A DNA stretch of 64,000 bases from Sthenelais limicola (taxonomy: Eukaryota; Annelida; Polychaeta; Phyllodocida; Sigalionidae): assembly GCA_942159475.1 (NCBI GenBank), contig OW804102.1:23626684-23690683 (forward strand), given 5' to 3'. Below the pieces are notes generated by a model. The model made no database searches. It saw only the letters and a list, made by a program, of their open reading frames with translations, and was not told the origin of the DNA. This document shows, piece after piece, positions 37,301-47,639 of the stretch. Position 1 is the stretch's first letter, and the number at the start of each line of letters is the position of its first letter. Position numbers and translations under genes: made by a program.

Positions 37301-40300
37301 CTTTTCTGTTAAATCTTAAGGCACAAATATTATATATTTTATTGTAAAAGAAAACTATCACTGAAACTCTGTAGAGAATCATCGACAGTCAATGACTGAG
37401 ATGACATTGTTACTCTACATCAGAAGAATGTAAGAACATCCAAGGGAGCTGCAAACCTTTCAACTGCTGGAGTGCTCCTTTGATTGGCTAAACAAGAACA
37501 ATACAAGTTTTCAAATTCAAATTCAATTCGCGTGAATGAGGTGGACAGATGAAGAATTACCTGATGAATCTTAACCCAAGTTCTTTTCTTTAAGGCACAG
37601 GATCTTTTGATAAATCATATTCTACACTTGCAATTAATCAAGGCACTGTAGTCAGTCAACAAAATACGGTAATTCCTTGGTTCACCATTCCTCATAAGGT
37701 CTTGAATTGGGCCTCCACAAACCTTTTAGGAGTAGCACAATAATAAAAGAAAACTTGAATACAATCATGCTTCAAAACTGCACAATGTTGAGGGGTAAGT
37801 ATGGAGAAAATTCAAACTTTCTTTAGGATCATTATCAAAATTGTATATCACATGATTCTAATCTCTGCATGCAAAGGGACAACATCATTTGATTAATTGA
37901 TGAAACTTTATTGCTAATATATTAGGCAGTCAGGGGGATCTTCTTCACAATTTTAATGTTTTCAAGCACACCCGTCTTTATAATTAGTTGCTGATGGGTC
38001 AGATCAAATAATGCACATTAGTTAGTACTGGTGGTCAGCAGCTTTGTTTTCTTGGGGGTTGGGGATCGGGGGTAAGGATGGGGACGATTGGGAAGAGAGT
38101 AGAACATTCTCAAAATGGATCATATTCATTTGGAGCTGGTAATCTTTTTCTTTTTTTTAAAGGTTTTATTCAGTTTCTATCCTGCCATCTTGGCTTGGGA
38201 GCTGATAATCTTAATATGGCACCAACCTCTGCATTGCTTTTTAACCAGAGCCTTAAGCTTCATAGTTAAACTCCTCTGCCAATTAGAGCAGACCATGTAC
38301 ATGACCTACATTTTTCACCTACCATATTTTCCAAAGCTGACCTTTTTAGTCACCCATGAAGTGAAGACAGTGGAAGGGAGTGGGGCAGACATACTCTTGT
38401 TGCGTTCAGCCTACTTCATTGTATGTTTGTGTTTTAGGTATTTTGCTGATGCTGTGCATACAACTAGGGCTAGCTGCATCCCCACTACCCAGAATATGGA
38501 CTTTGAACACACTTTTTAGTGGGGGAAGGTTTAGTTATGTGTGAGTATACCCCTAAAACGACCCCTAAAAATCACCTCCTTTGTTGTAGCTAACTTAATT
38601 TGGAAGACACCTATGAATATATGATAATAAGCTCATGCAATACTTCAAAAGCCCATCCACTTTCAAAAGATCTAAATGACATAGCTAAACAATACATGTA
38701 TGAGAGAGATGTGGCATGTCAGCAATCATATGTTTATATTGAATGAATAATATGAGAAGTAATGTTGATGTTGCACTGGTTTAATTATTCTCAACTAATG
38801 TACTGGCATATGTGAACCCCTTGTCCCACTTGACCCTTAACATTCCTGCAGAATTAATTAGGGAGATCTGTTGTATACAACTTAAAGATTTTAGAATATG
38901 ATTTCAGCACAGTATTATAGTCTTGTTGATCAACACAGTATTAGTGTCCCGGAGCCTTGGTCTTGATCATAACTTTTTCACTAGATAATTGGTTCCATTT
39001 GCATCCTTCATTTGTAGAAGACACCAGCATGCATAGACACATTAGCTCTCTTTTAACTGAATCTAGAATGATCAAACTGCCAATGTTGTTTCATGCCCAT
39101 TACTACAGCATGATCATAAAGTTGTTCCATTGGAGCAGAGAAGTATGGCATTGGCATCATCCTGATTCAGTGAGTAAATGCGACAGGGCTATTATTTGGA
39201 ATGAAATGTATTTGAAACTTATTAATTTGGAATGTGATTACTTCATGCCATAATTGTTATGCTTAACAGGGACCCGGTCAACGGTCAACTCGCCGGTGTT
39301 GCAATTGATATGATGGACGCAGGTAACTGATTTCATGTTTATTGTATATATTACAATTCATAAGATTATAATAGAATTAATTTGAGTATAGTGTGAGTAA
39401 TGTGAATGTTGACAGGGGTTGTTGAAGAAGAAAAAAGTCCTACTTTCTGTTCTGATCTTTTCTAACAAATCTATAAGTCATTGGACCAAACTTTTATAGG
39501 ATTTTGTCTGCTTGTTTTGCTACAGGGCTCTTTTATTTCCGAAACCCACTATAGTTTTTTCCTGTAGTGGCTTCATCAACGGCTGTGATGGAGGTGTATA
39601 AAAAGGTGACATACATCTGAAAGTAAATTTCAGCTGTTTAAATGTTATTACATTTGTCTTTGAACTTATTTAACACTGTTTCTTGCCCATTACTACATGC
39701 TAATAATCAATGCTACTAATCAATTATTATACATAATCGCAAAGAATCACTTAAAAATATAGATGAGATGGCTAGGTAAAATATCAAAGGGATAGTTTAA
39801 ACTAAATTATGACTTCATAGAAATCCATGACTTCTATATACGTCATGAGGTAAATAGAACACTATTTTAATTCAATTTTAATTTGATTTTCTAGTGTGCA
39901 AAGAAGCAAACATGGATTGTCGCATGACCGTCAATGACTTTTATGTTTGCTGGCAGTCCAATCCTGGTGAAAGACAGTCAGGGGGGAGAGGTAAGCTCTT
40001 CATTAAGTTTCATTTATGTACATTTTATATGAATTCTACCATCTTCACCCAGGTATTCATCCTCCATTCAGCAGAGCTATACTCCTTGTGGTTCCTCAGT
40101 CATACGCCCTGCACCATCCTTAGCACTTTTGGGGGATTCCTGAATAATTCATCAGGCCTATCATTGGGCTAGCGTCAGGCGTTCTGTATGCACCTATTCT
40201 TGGCTCTGGTCACTTGTCCAGGCCCTGTCAGACCGTCCATCAATAGGGGGCTTGTATGAAACACTGCACAAGTTTGGGAAAGATGGATGTTTGTGGTTAG

Positions 40301-43300
40301 GAAATATGTATTATGCCATGATAGCTGTGCGTATCCACAAAAACATGGCCAGATTAGACCATGGCATAAACATGCCTGGATTGCACTAGTGTAATCCACT
40401 TTTCGAATGCAACCAATCTACAACGTTATTTTGATTGGTTGCGTAAATTTAGTTGCGCCAATCAATGACGCTCATTTCATGACGCTCATTTCATGACGCA
40501 ACGTTGTAAGTGCTTGTTTCTGCCGAGTCAGAGGGTTGCGAGACACGAAATGAAGGTAAATAATGATTAAATAAGGCTAAAATATATATATCATGGCATA
40601 AAAATAGAACCCAACTCGAGATGGATCTAGCATGACGGATTCACAAAACACTTGTGCATTATTTTTCCATTTTTCACTCGTGGCTTCGCCACTCGGGAAA
40701 AACGGAAAAACAACGCACTCGTGTTTTGTGAATCCGTCATGCTAGATCCATCTCTTGTTGAGTTCTATCTTAAAACCCATGGATATTGATATTAGAGCAC
40801 CAATAAATATCCCATGATGAACATCACATATTTTTTATGTAGAATTTACACTGTACCATTAGTCCCATAATTCCATTTGAATCAAGGTTCAAGTAGGCAG
40901 ACATGCAAGTCCCCTATCCTCTCGGTCCAATCAACTTAAAGATGTGATGTGCACAGCAGGAGGTCTGCCCACAGGCAGCGGTAACGTCATGGCAGGGCTA
41001 GATTAGTAGAATCTTACACTGGCTTGGGAGGATGCCTGTTATCATATTATAGCCTACGTCTAATGTCTTATGACATGCTTTATGTAAGGATCTATTTGAT
41101 AACTTTAAATTGCCTCGCTCTTAACTTGTATTTTGCTCTTTGTATCAACTCTGTTAATTTTAGTCCTCTTTCTACTGGTGGCGGCTGGGAGACCTGGATA
41201 TTATCCAGAAGCTTGGTCACCCATTTGTCTAATTTCCTCATGTATAAGCCTTGACAAATAAAGTATTTTTCAATTCAATTCATTGTTTAGATATTTCATA
41301 TAAAAAAGTGAGGTAACAGTGTCCAAGTGGTCAGCCTTCATTGTAAATCTCGAAGTAATTTCATTATTAAAGTTTTTTCTTTGATAGCTTGGCGTTATGC
41401 CTGGTGCATCTTTTGGGAATATTTTCTTATGATTAAAACATTTGTAGCTCCAACATTAATTCAGGATTAAAAGCTGGTATTCATGTATACATACATTTTG
41501 TAGGGGCTTAAATATTGTATTTGTATTCGTTTATTCAATCGCTTTTAATCATATACAGATAATGTTCTCAACTGACCTACTATTATGATAGAATAAAAAG
41601 GGATGTATTGAGATGAGTTGGTCATCGCTTGTTTATCAAAATACCTAGTTGTCCTGTTGGTTGATGATGTAAGGTAGGAAATAACACCCTTTTCGTCAGG
41701 TATGATATTTTATTCACTAGCTTTTGGGCTTTTGGTGCCATTCATCAGGCCAGAAATCAAAAGAGAAATTTCAGATGCATTATATTCATGTTTAAATCTT
41801 TCAAGGACTAAAATATTGTGAAAAAATACAAAAGAAACGTTATTGCTTGTTTTCCTGCAATAAGTTGCTTATTTGTTTCTCTTTCAAGAATGGATGATAC
41901 ATAGTTATCCTATAATGTCATTATCAACCTGAATAAAATTTGTCCAAAAAAAAAAAAAAAAAAAAATGTATTGAGTTAAAATATTTCACAGAATTAAGAA
42001 TGTGCTGTTCAACTTTTGATTAAATAGGATTAATGGCACGCTGGTTTGATGGTTGTTTTGGAATGCTACACACATTAGAACGCAGTCGTGTATTCACATT
42101 CAGTCGACCTTTGTTCAAGGGTGTAGATGCAAATCTATACATACTGAAAGGGAGAACATTGGATATCAACAAGCTTCAGGACATGAAAATCGGTATGTTT
42201 AGAATAGAATTTGTATATGCTATCTATGTCAATGTTTCACTTGTGTGACATAAGTTGCCATAAGTTGATTATTATACATGCCTAATTTGCTCAGTAAAAA
42301 GTACACAATTTTAATAATTCATTCAAATTTCCTTATCTGCTTATCTATCTTTTTGTGAACGTCAAAGTAAACTGTCCCTGTCTAGTCATTGACAAATGTA
42401 GGTGGCCCGAAAAAAGTTGTAGCATAATGTAAACAATTGCCAAAATAAAATAAAATATTTGATCTAATCATGAAATGTTATACAACTTTTACACAGGCTT
42501 TAATAAGGGATGGTTTACAAATGAACTCTGCTTGAAGAAATACTCAAATGGTTTCTCTGGTGATGCAAAATATATAAGACATTATATTAATGTCAACCAA
42601 GTGCTGACTGCCATGAAATCAGGAGAGGTTAGTGCTAATTTCCTTTATTGTATGGTATGAATGTAGCTTAGAAATAAGCCTTCCTAGATCTGAACTATTC
42701 AATAGTTCATTGGGCTATCGTAGGAAAGTTAAATGTACACTGCTAAATGCAAAGACTACAATCTCAAAATTAGTCCTGTGTCCTCTTAGATTGATGACAT
42801 TATTGTTCTCACCAAGAAGTACCCTTTACATTTCATCATTTATATTGTATTACACATTTCATATGAAACAATGCATCTAGAGTGGGATATATATAGCGAA
42901 CCATATGCCAATGTAGTGGTATAGACAACCCTCCAACCTGAACCACTGTAATTACTTTCAGGAAAAGGCCACGAATGTCATGGTTTTGAAATGTTCCATT
43001 ATAGATAATTAAAGGCATATAATTTAACAATTGATGTGCACTATGCAACATTATTTAGTTTACATGTGAACCACTATAAGTCATGTCCTCATGAAGTTGT
43101 GGAATCTTCTATTGGGAGACTTCAGTGGAGAAGGATGACATAAAAGTTATAATTATTGTGTATTGCCATTGTAAGAAGGATATATATAAATGCAGAATTC
43201 ATCTGCTCTTAAATGTACATAGCAATTACTGATATTAGCTTAAAGGTAAATACCAGTGTTTACTTAAAAAATGAATGAATCGTGGAATTTTCTTTAAACT

Positions 43301-44140
43301 TTAGATTTAGAAAGAACATGGTTGGGGGAACCCCAAAAGCCCCCCCCCCCAAACCATATGTCATTGGATAAATTTTTATTTCAGGGACCACTGGAATTTA
43401 TTACTGTTCACTATAGAAGTCTATGGGAAAACGGGTATTTTCTGCATTTTCCCCAATAGCATATGTTTGAATCATTCGATTTTCTTTAAAATCTGCATAT
43501 ACATTGCTGACATGTTATTCTACCTTCCCAATTAAAAAAGATAGGGGGTCATTGAACTAAAAAAAAAGTTATTCAGCTAAACTTGTATCACAATGAGTTC
43601 CCCCCATTGAAATCAATAGTGAAGGGAAGTAAACTTCACTCATCCCTAAAACACGAAATAATATGATAACAACCAGTTTTTTTGGCATTTTGTATTCCCC
43701 AACCATTTTCAATACAAAGTTTGAACAAAATATATTGACTTCTATTGTTTCATGCATTAGTTCCTTGATTTCCCACCTGCTGCAGTGCTGACAACGCTGG
43801 TATTTATCTTTAATTGTGTCAGCAACTTTTGAGGAGACTGATATAATACAAATAATATTAGCCTGAATAATGTTATTATAATATTATTTAGATCGATGCC
43901 ATGTTCACTCTCTTTGTATTTTGGGATGGTGATACAAGAGATCAAGTTGAGGAGGCTAGTGGACCATTAGTGTGCTACATCGGGGGCCAGGCAGTCATGA
44001 CTAGGAAGGACAGTGCCTTCCCTGCCCTGTTCAATGTGGGACTCAACAAACTGACAATGACCAACAAGTACCTCAAACTGTGCAATGAATCCAATGACAA
44101 ACACCATATGTATCCTCTCTACTTATTTTTTAGACATTAG
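34364..44140 (+). CDS. Spliced gene: secreted family-3 solute-binding-like protein (PBP type II fold)
   Basis: Joining seven segments in phase gives about 276 residues. Residues 8-26 form a hydrophobic signal peptide ending LGLAAS. FSGGRFSYVDPVNGQLAG (about 38-55) and VAIDMMDAVCKEANMDC (56-72) match the first lobe of bacterial amino-acid-binding proteins. ARWFDGCFGM (99-108) followed by TLERSRVFTFSRPLF (111-125) is the conserved R...FS.P segment. KIGFNKGWFTNELC (149-162) opens the second lobe, and SGEIDAMF (192-199) corresponds to the G.vDA motif. The C-terminal helix carries YLKLC. The mature part has seven cysteines (65, 72, 82, 105, 162, 222, 258), as expected of an extracellular disulfide-bonded protein. 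The length fits the roughly 250-280 residue family. Bacterial members bind amino acids for ABC importers; ligand and role in animals are unknown to me. No transporter partner is visible nearby. Exons 2-7 are well supported; exon 1 and the exact 3' end are less certain. Confidence 0.8.
34733..35106 (+). repeat. 42-bp minisatellite inside putative intron 1
   Basis: About nine copies of a 42-bp unit beginning ACTCATACTGTGGCTTATAG. The unit length is a multiple of three, so both strands stay open and mimic a repeat protein (HTVAYRAECINSLT on the + strand). One unit near 34885 has an extra TGAA that breaks the frame, which argues against translation. Confidence 0.95.
35107..38437. other. Rest of putative intron 1
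   Basis: AT-rich sequence with the small ORF at 36.46 kb and the TTTTTTTTAAAGG pyrimidine stretch near 38.15 kb. No further exon in phase between candidate exon 1 and exon 2 was identified. Confidence 0.4.
36464..36562 (+). CDS. Small ORF with optimal start context, unassigned
   Basis: ACCGCCACCATG is a textbook start context. It encodes MLDSQWTRFYTAFRKISKY and VILQELSDLDKCG. Thirty-three codons; it lies in putative intron 1 of the solute-binding gene. CCATGTTGGATTC also resembles the left-end motif of MITE family E, so the context may be fortuitous. Confidence 0.15.
   Translation: MLDSQWTRFYTAFRKISKYVILQELSDLDKCG
38438..38540 (+). CDS. Exon 2: signal peptide end and mature N-terminus
   Basis: The acceptor is TTTGTGTTTTAG and the donor a perfect GTGAGT. 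The exon encodes ILLMLCIQLGLAASPLPR then IWTLNTLFSGGRFSY, ending in phase 2 with GT. The split codon GT|G joins to exon 3 to give SYVDPVNGQ, exactly the sequence context expected in the family. Signal cleavage is likely after GLAAS (inference). A 405-base open frame that overlaps this exon in another frame is not the coding frame. Confidence 0.75.
39270..39322 (+). CDS. Exon 3: lobe-1 segment
   Basis: Acceptor TTAACAG, donor GTAACT; in phase 2, out phase 1. It encodes DPVNGQLAGVAIDMMDA plus one base, matching the G.L.G..iD...a motif near the start of solute-binding proteins. Confidence 0.85.
39895..39990 (+). CDS. Exon 4: lobe-1 segment with three cysteines
   Basis: Acceptor GATTTTCTAG, donor GTAAGC; phase 1 on both sides. 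It encodes VCKEANMDCRMTVNDFYVC then WQSNPGERQSGGR. The reading frame runs uninterrupted from exon 3 into exon 5. Confidence 0.85.
40601..40776. mobile_element. Near-perfect palindrome (foldback MITE) in intron 4
   Basis: The arms AGATGGATCTAGCATGACGG and its reverse complement CCGTCATGCTAGATCCATCT extend through ACAAAACAC / GTGTTTTG. Between them lies a second inverted pair around GTGGCTTCGCCAC. Together they form a hairpin of about 170 bp. Likely a non-autonomous foldback element; no coding capacity. Confidence 0.75.
40845..40920. mobile_element. MITE family E fragment in intron 4
   Basis: CCATTAGTCCCATAATTCCA and CATGCAAGTCCCCTATCC are the reverse of family E left-end sequence. Confidence 0.5.
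41020..41286 (+). mobile_element. Probable non-LTR 3' end with (AATTC)n tail, intron 4
   Basis: Ends CTTGACAAATAAAGTA followed by CAATTCAATTCATTG. The tail type matches short AATTC tails seen near 2848 and 63642. A 76-codon open frame upstream is not assignable. Confidence 0.4.
41946..41966 (+). repeat. Poly-A run of about 21 bases in intron 4
   Basis: It follows CAACCTGAATAAAATTTGTC, so it may be the tail of a retroposed transcript. Confidence 0.7.
42028..42192 (+). CDS. Exon 5: core ligand-binding segment
   Basis: Acceptor TTAAATAG, donor GTATGT; phase 1 on both sides. It encodes GLMARWFDGCFGMLHTLER and SRVFTFSRPLFKGVDANLY up to LQDMKI. This is the most diagnostic exon: the R-x(5)-FS-x-P segment is the hallmark at the ligand site of bacterial amino-acid-binding proteins. 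Confidence 0.9.
42497..42627 (+). CDS. Exon 6: start of lobe 2
   Basis: Acceptor TTTTACACAG, donor GTTAGT; in phase 1, out phase 0. It encodes GFNKGWFTNELCLKKYSNG through LTAMKSGE. KIGFNKGW corresponds to the conserved start of the second lobe. Confidence 0.85.
43238..43816. mobile_element. MITE family F copy in intron 6
   Basis: Left end TTAAAGGTAAATACCAG and right end CTGGTATTTATCTTTAA are inverted. The CACCTGCTGCAGTGC motif and the GAAAGAACATGGTTGGGGG / CCCCAACCATTTTC pair link it to the 31-kb copy. It has no coding potential. Confidence 0.7.
43892..44140 (+). CDS. Exon 7: lobe 2 and C-terminus, simplest terminal exon
   Basis: The acceptor is ATATTATTTAG, phase 0. It encodes IDAMFTLFVFWDGDTRDQ through YLKLCNESNDKHHMYPLYL to a TAG stop. 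The segment up to about LCNESND fits the family. The last dozen residues could instead be the start of an intron, because a U12-like donor GTATCCTCT sits at 44110. No AATAAA is close downstream; an ATTAAA occurs near 44664. Confidence 0.8.
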   Translation: MDAMFTLFVFWDGDTRDQVEEASGPLVCYIGGQAVMTRKDSAFPALFNVGLNKLTMTNKYLKLCNESNDKHHMYPLYLFFRH

Positions 44141-44189
44141 TGAAATGAATTTTCAGGTGCCATCCTTAGCACATGTGTAATGACCTAAG

Positions 44190-44547
44190 ATGTATGCTGA
44201 GGAGGAGAAATAACGACAGAACATGTATAGCCTATTGTTACTCTTGTTCATTCCGAGAGGCCAACTGGGTAGAGATAATGGCAGGCAGCACACTCTTTGT
44301 GCAAAATCCCTCAACTTCGCATGTTTATTATGATATTACTGAAAGCAAAGTAAGACATCAACCAGACAGAATGACAGAGTTTACCACTGTAGAATACTCT
44401 GGTAGCATAATTATTCATAATGAATACAAAAGAACACTCTTTACTATGAAAACAAAATATCTTATCAAAGAAATTCATTGTTCTGACGTATTATGCCTGT
44501 TATCAATGTTTTGCTGCTGTTATATCATCTTTATACAAGATACATAG
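44190..44547 (+). CDS. Doubtful alternative terminal exon
   Basis: An open frame of 119 codons follows an AG at 44188-44189 and is phase-compatible with the U12-like donor at 44110. It reads CMLRRRNNDRTCIAYCYSC and later contains NWVEIMAGSTLFVQNPSTS. It would add a long tail not typical of the family and imply an 80-base intron, far shorter than the others in this gene. It may be chance. Confidence 0.15.
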
Positions 44548-46616
44548 TCAAATCGGCCTAATACAAACATTGAGTGATAATAAGTGAAATTACTGCAGCA
44601 AAGAATTTTGTGGAATTTTGAACTCCTTTTTGATGACATCACACTAGCCTCTATCCCCACTAAATTAAAATCTAACTAGTATACCTGTTATTCAGATTTC
44701 TAGGAGTATATAGATATGTATACATATAAGTTAAAGTACTTTAAATATATAAAGGTATATGTAATAGTGTTCATTCAAAGTGACGTATACTTTGTCTAAA
44801 TTTTGGTTCTCGTGATGAAAGGTATCACACAATGTGATATTTTAGGGAATTTAAACTTTTCAAAAGAGACCACATTATAATGTAATGACCTGTTTAGTTT
44901 GACTTGTATATTGCACAGAGGTTGCAGAAGTAATCTCGATACAATCATTATAAAACGTTATATTTGCAGAGGACCAAGGCAGAGACCTGTATTGCATTGA
45001 CTGAAACAAAGGAGCGTCCATGAAATATATGACCACTTTACAATGTTAATTAATTAGGGGAAACTATCAGGGATAAAAAGTTAGGGTTAGCTCTGGGGAA
45101 AGAGTGTAAATTTATACAGTATGTCGGCAACAGAATCAAAGTTGCGTTGTGTGACGTCATAACGAGAAATGTAATTTCAATGGTAATGTATGGTGGCCTT
45201 AGTCTGTCAGGTGTCCTATTTAAGTCATTATTGTTACAACTGCCCCTCCTCTCTTCCTACACTGAGGACAGACATAGTACTAAGTAGGTTCATGCATTTA
45301 TAAAATATAGCGTATATTCTTTAATATTGCTTTATTTTCATTAGGAACAAACTCTTGAAAATTAGGTGATCACAAAACGAGAGTGGCTGGTTTACCCCTG
45401 CCATGCGGATACCCTAAATGCTATTATTGCAATGCTTTTCTGAAAAAAATAAAATACAATACTAAATTGTTGCTGTACCTGACCTCCGAGTACTGAGGTA
45501 AAATCCCATCATATACATCTATATACCCACTGCCCTGGACACACGGCCATAGTGCACTGTCATATGTACATAAGATACCAGAGGGGCATATTGCTAGTAC
45601 AATTGTACCCATGCTGCACATATATCTCACTACTTTACCCTTTGTAGATGGCAGGATACACTATTTACCATATTATGAAGACCCTCACCCTGTGAACCCA
45701 ACATCATAAATGATATTTTTTCTGTTAGAGCTTGGAGAAGAGCGATCTACTTTGTTGTCATCATTTAATGGGTTCTTGGCTGACCAATGGGTAGAGAAAT
45801 GGATAGCTGAGAAATATGATACTGAGTTGTGGGCCCCTCTTGTAAAAAATATTGTATTTGTTGCATACGTTTGTATTATACTCATGATGATGCAAAATAT
45901 ATCTTTGTTGTAGCATTATAACTTCATGACTTTTTTAGTGTTAATAGTTTTCTTTTTTCGGTTCTTGCGTTCTCATAGATCCGGGTCTGTAGTATTGTTG
46001 TAAAGTGCATAAAGGTTATTGTCCTCTTAGTGTACATCAGTTGATTCCATGTTTCATAGCTAATTCTTACTTATGTAACAATTGCAACAATGTTCATTGC
46101 TAAGTTCATGAAATTATGAATTTCTGATTCATCAATAATGTATAAATCTATATAATGTACACAAGAACCAAACGAAAAGGACTAGATATTGTATCATGAT
46201 GTTACCAACAACAAATATACAAAATAGGTAGCGTCACAGATTACTGTGGACAATATAGAGAAATCCAGGAGATGTACCTGTATGAAAAGAATAATAAAAA
46301 ACGTATTCAAATCAAATCAAATACAAAATTATTTACCCTTGCTTTGGTAGGAAATATCTTCTGTAGGAAAGATAATTAGTACTGTGTGTGATTAATATAT
46401 ATATTTTCCCAAAAGGCTCCTTACCAGCTGCTTAGCAAGGAAAATTACTAAAATAGGAATACATTTATAAGCTAGAATCTGTTCTGAAACGGCCCTATTC
46501 AAGGGCGCTAGTCTGGATAGCTATGATGTTGCAAGAGATTTGATTTGATTTTAATTTTCCATAAGCATTATACTACAATAATTCTGGTATTTGTAGGTGT
46601 TTAAACTTCTTGGCTT
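44548..46616. other. Interval downstream of the solute-binding gene
   Basis: It contains an isolated CRE-like GTGACGTCATAAC near 45150, an AAATAAAATA near 45447, and a 67-codon frame at 45710-45913 (FNGFLADQWVEKWIAEKYD then a hydrophobic stretch). That frame does not join in phase to exon 7 and is left unassigned. Confidence 0.4.
45345..45369 (+). CDS. Doubtful alternative terminal mini-exon
   Basis: An AG preceded by TTCTTTAAT, close to the U12 branch-site consensus, is phase-compatible with the GTATCCTCT donor at 44110. It would give the ending MNKLLKIR and stop. The branch-to-AG distance is slightly long. It is offered only as the alternative most consistent with a U12 intron. Confidence 0.15.
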
Positions 46617-47210
46617 ATATGTGATTTGTGATTGCAAAATGTGTCATAAGTCGCAACATTGATATTTTCCAATGTGTTTTATGCACAAGACCATTTTGTA
46701 GGCATTGTTCTCATCTTTGAGGTATTGAATGTTTTAGATAGTTGTGTTAGTTCATTTTTCTAAACTTGTTAAATGTAGACTGCAGCAGCAGGTAGAAGGC
46801 CACAATTTACTAGTGTTACCTGTTCTCGACTGTTTTATTGTGATTCATGTCTTGAGATGCTGGATAAATAAAATCTTTAAAAAAAAAATTAAAAAAAATA
46901 CCGTTCACATTTGTATAGATGCATGTTGACTGTGACTGCATTGTATTAAATATATCCTTGCATTTCTACTGCCATTCTTTAGAGAGTTGGCTACATTTAG
47001 CGACTTTACTAGCAATGGTCCACCCAGAGATATTGCAAACCTTTTTCTTTCAAAAATGAAAAAATAAAATATGAAACTTAAAAACTTATTAGCTGGCCTA
47101 ATGTTTACTATCATTAGAATCAGCTTGATCCCATCTTTTCAAATAGGCTGGTATTTGAAAATCAATTCATTGCTTCCTGTGACTCATTCTCCTGTAACAC
47201 ATCACATATG
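46617..47210. mobile_element. MITE family C, long copy
   Basis: Left ATATGTGATTTGTGATTGC with GTCATAAGTCGCAACATTG; right CTGTGACTCATTCTCCTGTA ending CACATCACATATG. It contains a poly(A)-like stretch after GGATAAATAAAATC, suggesting a retroposed 3' end inserted within the element. Confidence 0.7.
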
Positions 47211-47639
47211 GCCAGTCCTGTCTCTCTGACCTGCTGTGTGCTGTAGGTCAGCCAGGCTGCCATGCAGCTTCCCTGTTACTTGCTTCTCCTCACGCCAAAA
47301 ATGGTTGCCTGTATGTTGGTGTTCAGTGGTCATACTACCAGTCCTGCAGGGGTAGTCCCTTTTTTTAGTTTTTTAAAAGAAAAAGATGGTATTTGAATGT
47401 ATTATGCTCTGACATATGTTGGTATAACTATTCAGGCGTTTTTTCGTAAGTCCTTGTTCACATTAGGATTGTTTAAAATGTAATGCATTGCATTTTCACA
47501 TTTCTATTTTTGCCACTGTACTCTATATTCCCACCTACCTTTTGAACAGAATTATGTCTTGGTATAGGATTATTTTGAATAAAAGAAGATTCAAAATAGA
47601 TAACAATAAATGTTGAATATTTATTGATATACATACATG

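Noticed and set aside
38115..38519. 134-codon + strand frame overlapping exon 2 of the solute-binding gene
   Set aside because: It is in a different frame from the spliced gene, and its sequence is a low-quality hydrophobic run without homology; the exon 2 frame joins perfectly to exon 3.
44173..44547. 124-codon frame as an independent gene
   Set aside because: No promoter-like context or recognised domain; kept only as a doubtful alternative exon because an in-phase AG precedes it.
45710..45913. 67-codon frame with a hydrophobic tail considered as the last exon of the solute-binding gene
   Set aside because: The only acceptors before it do not match the phase available at the end of exon 7; in the matching phase the frame closes after a few codons.
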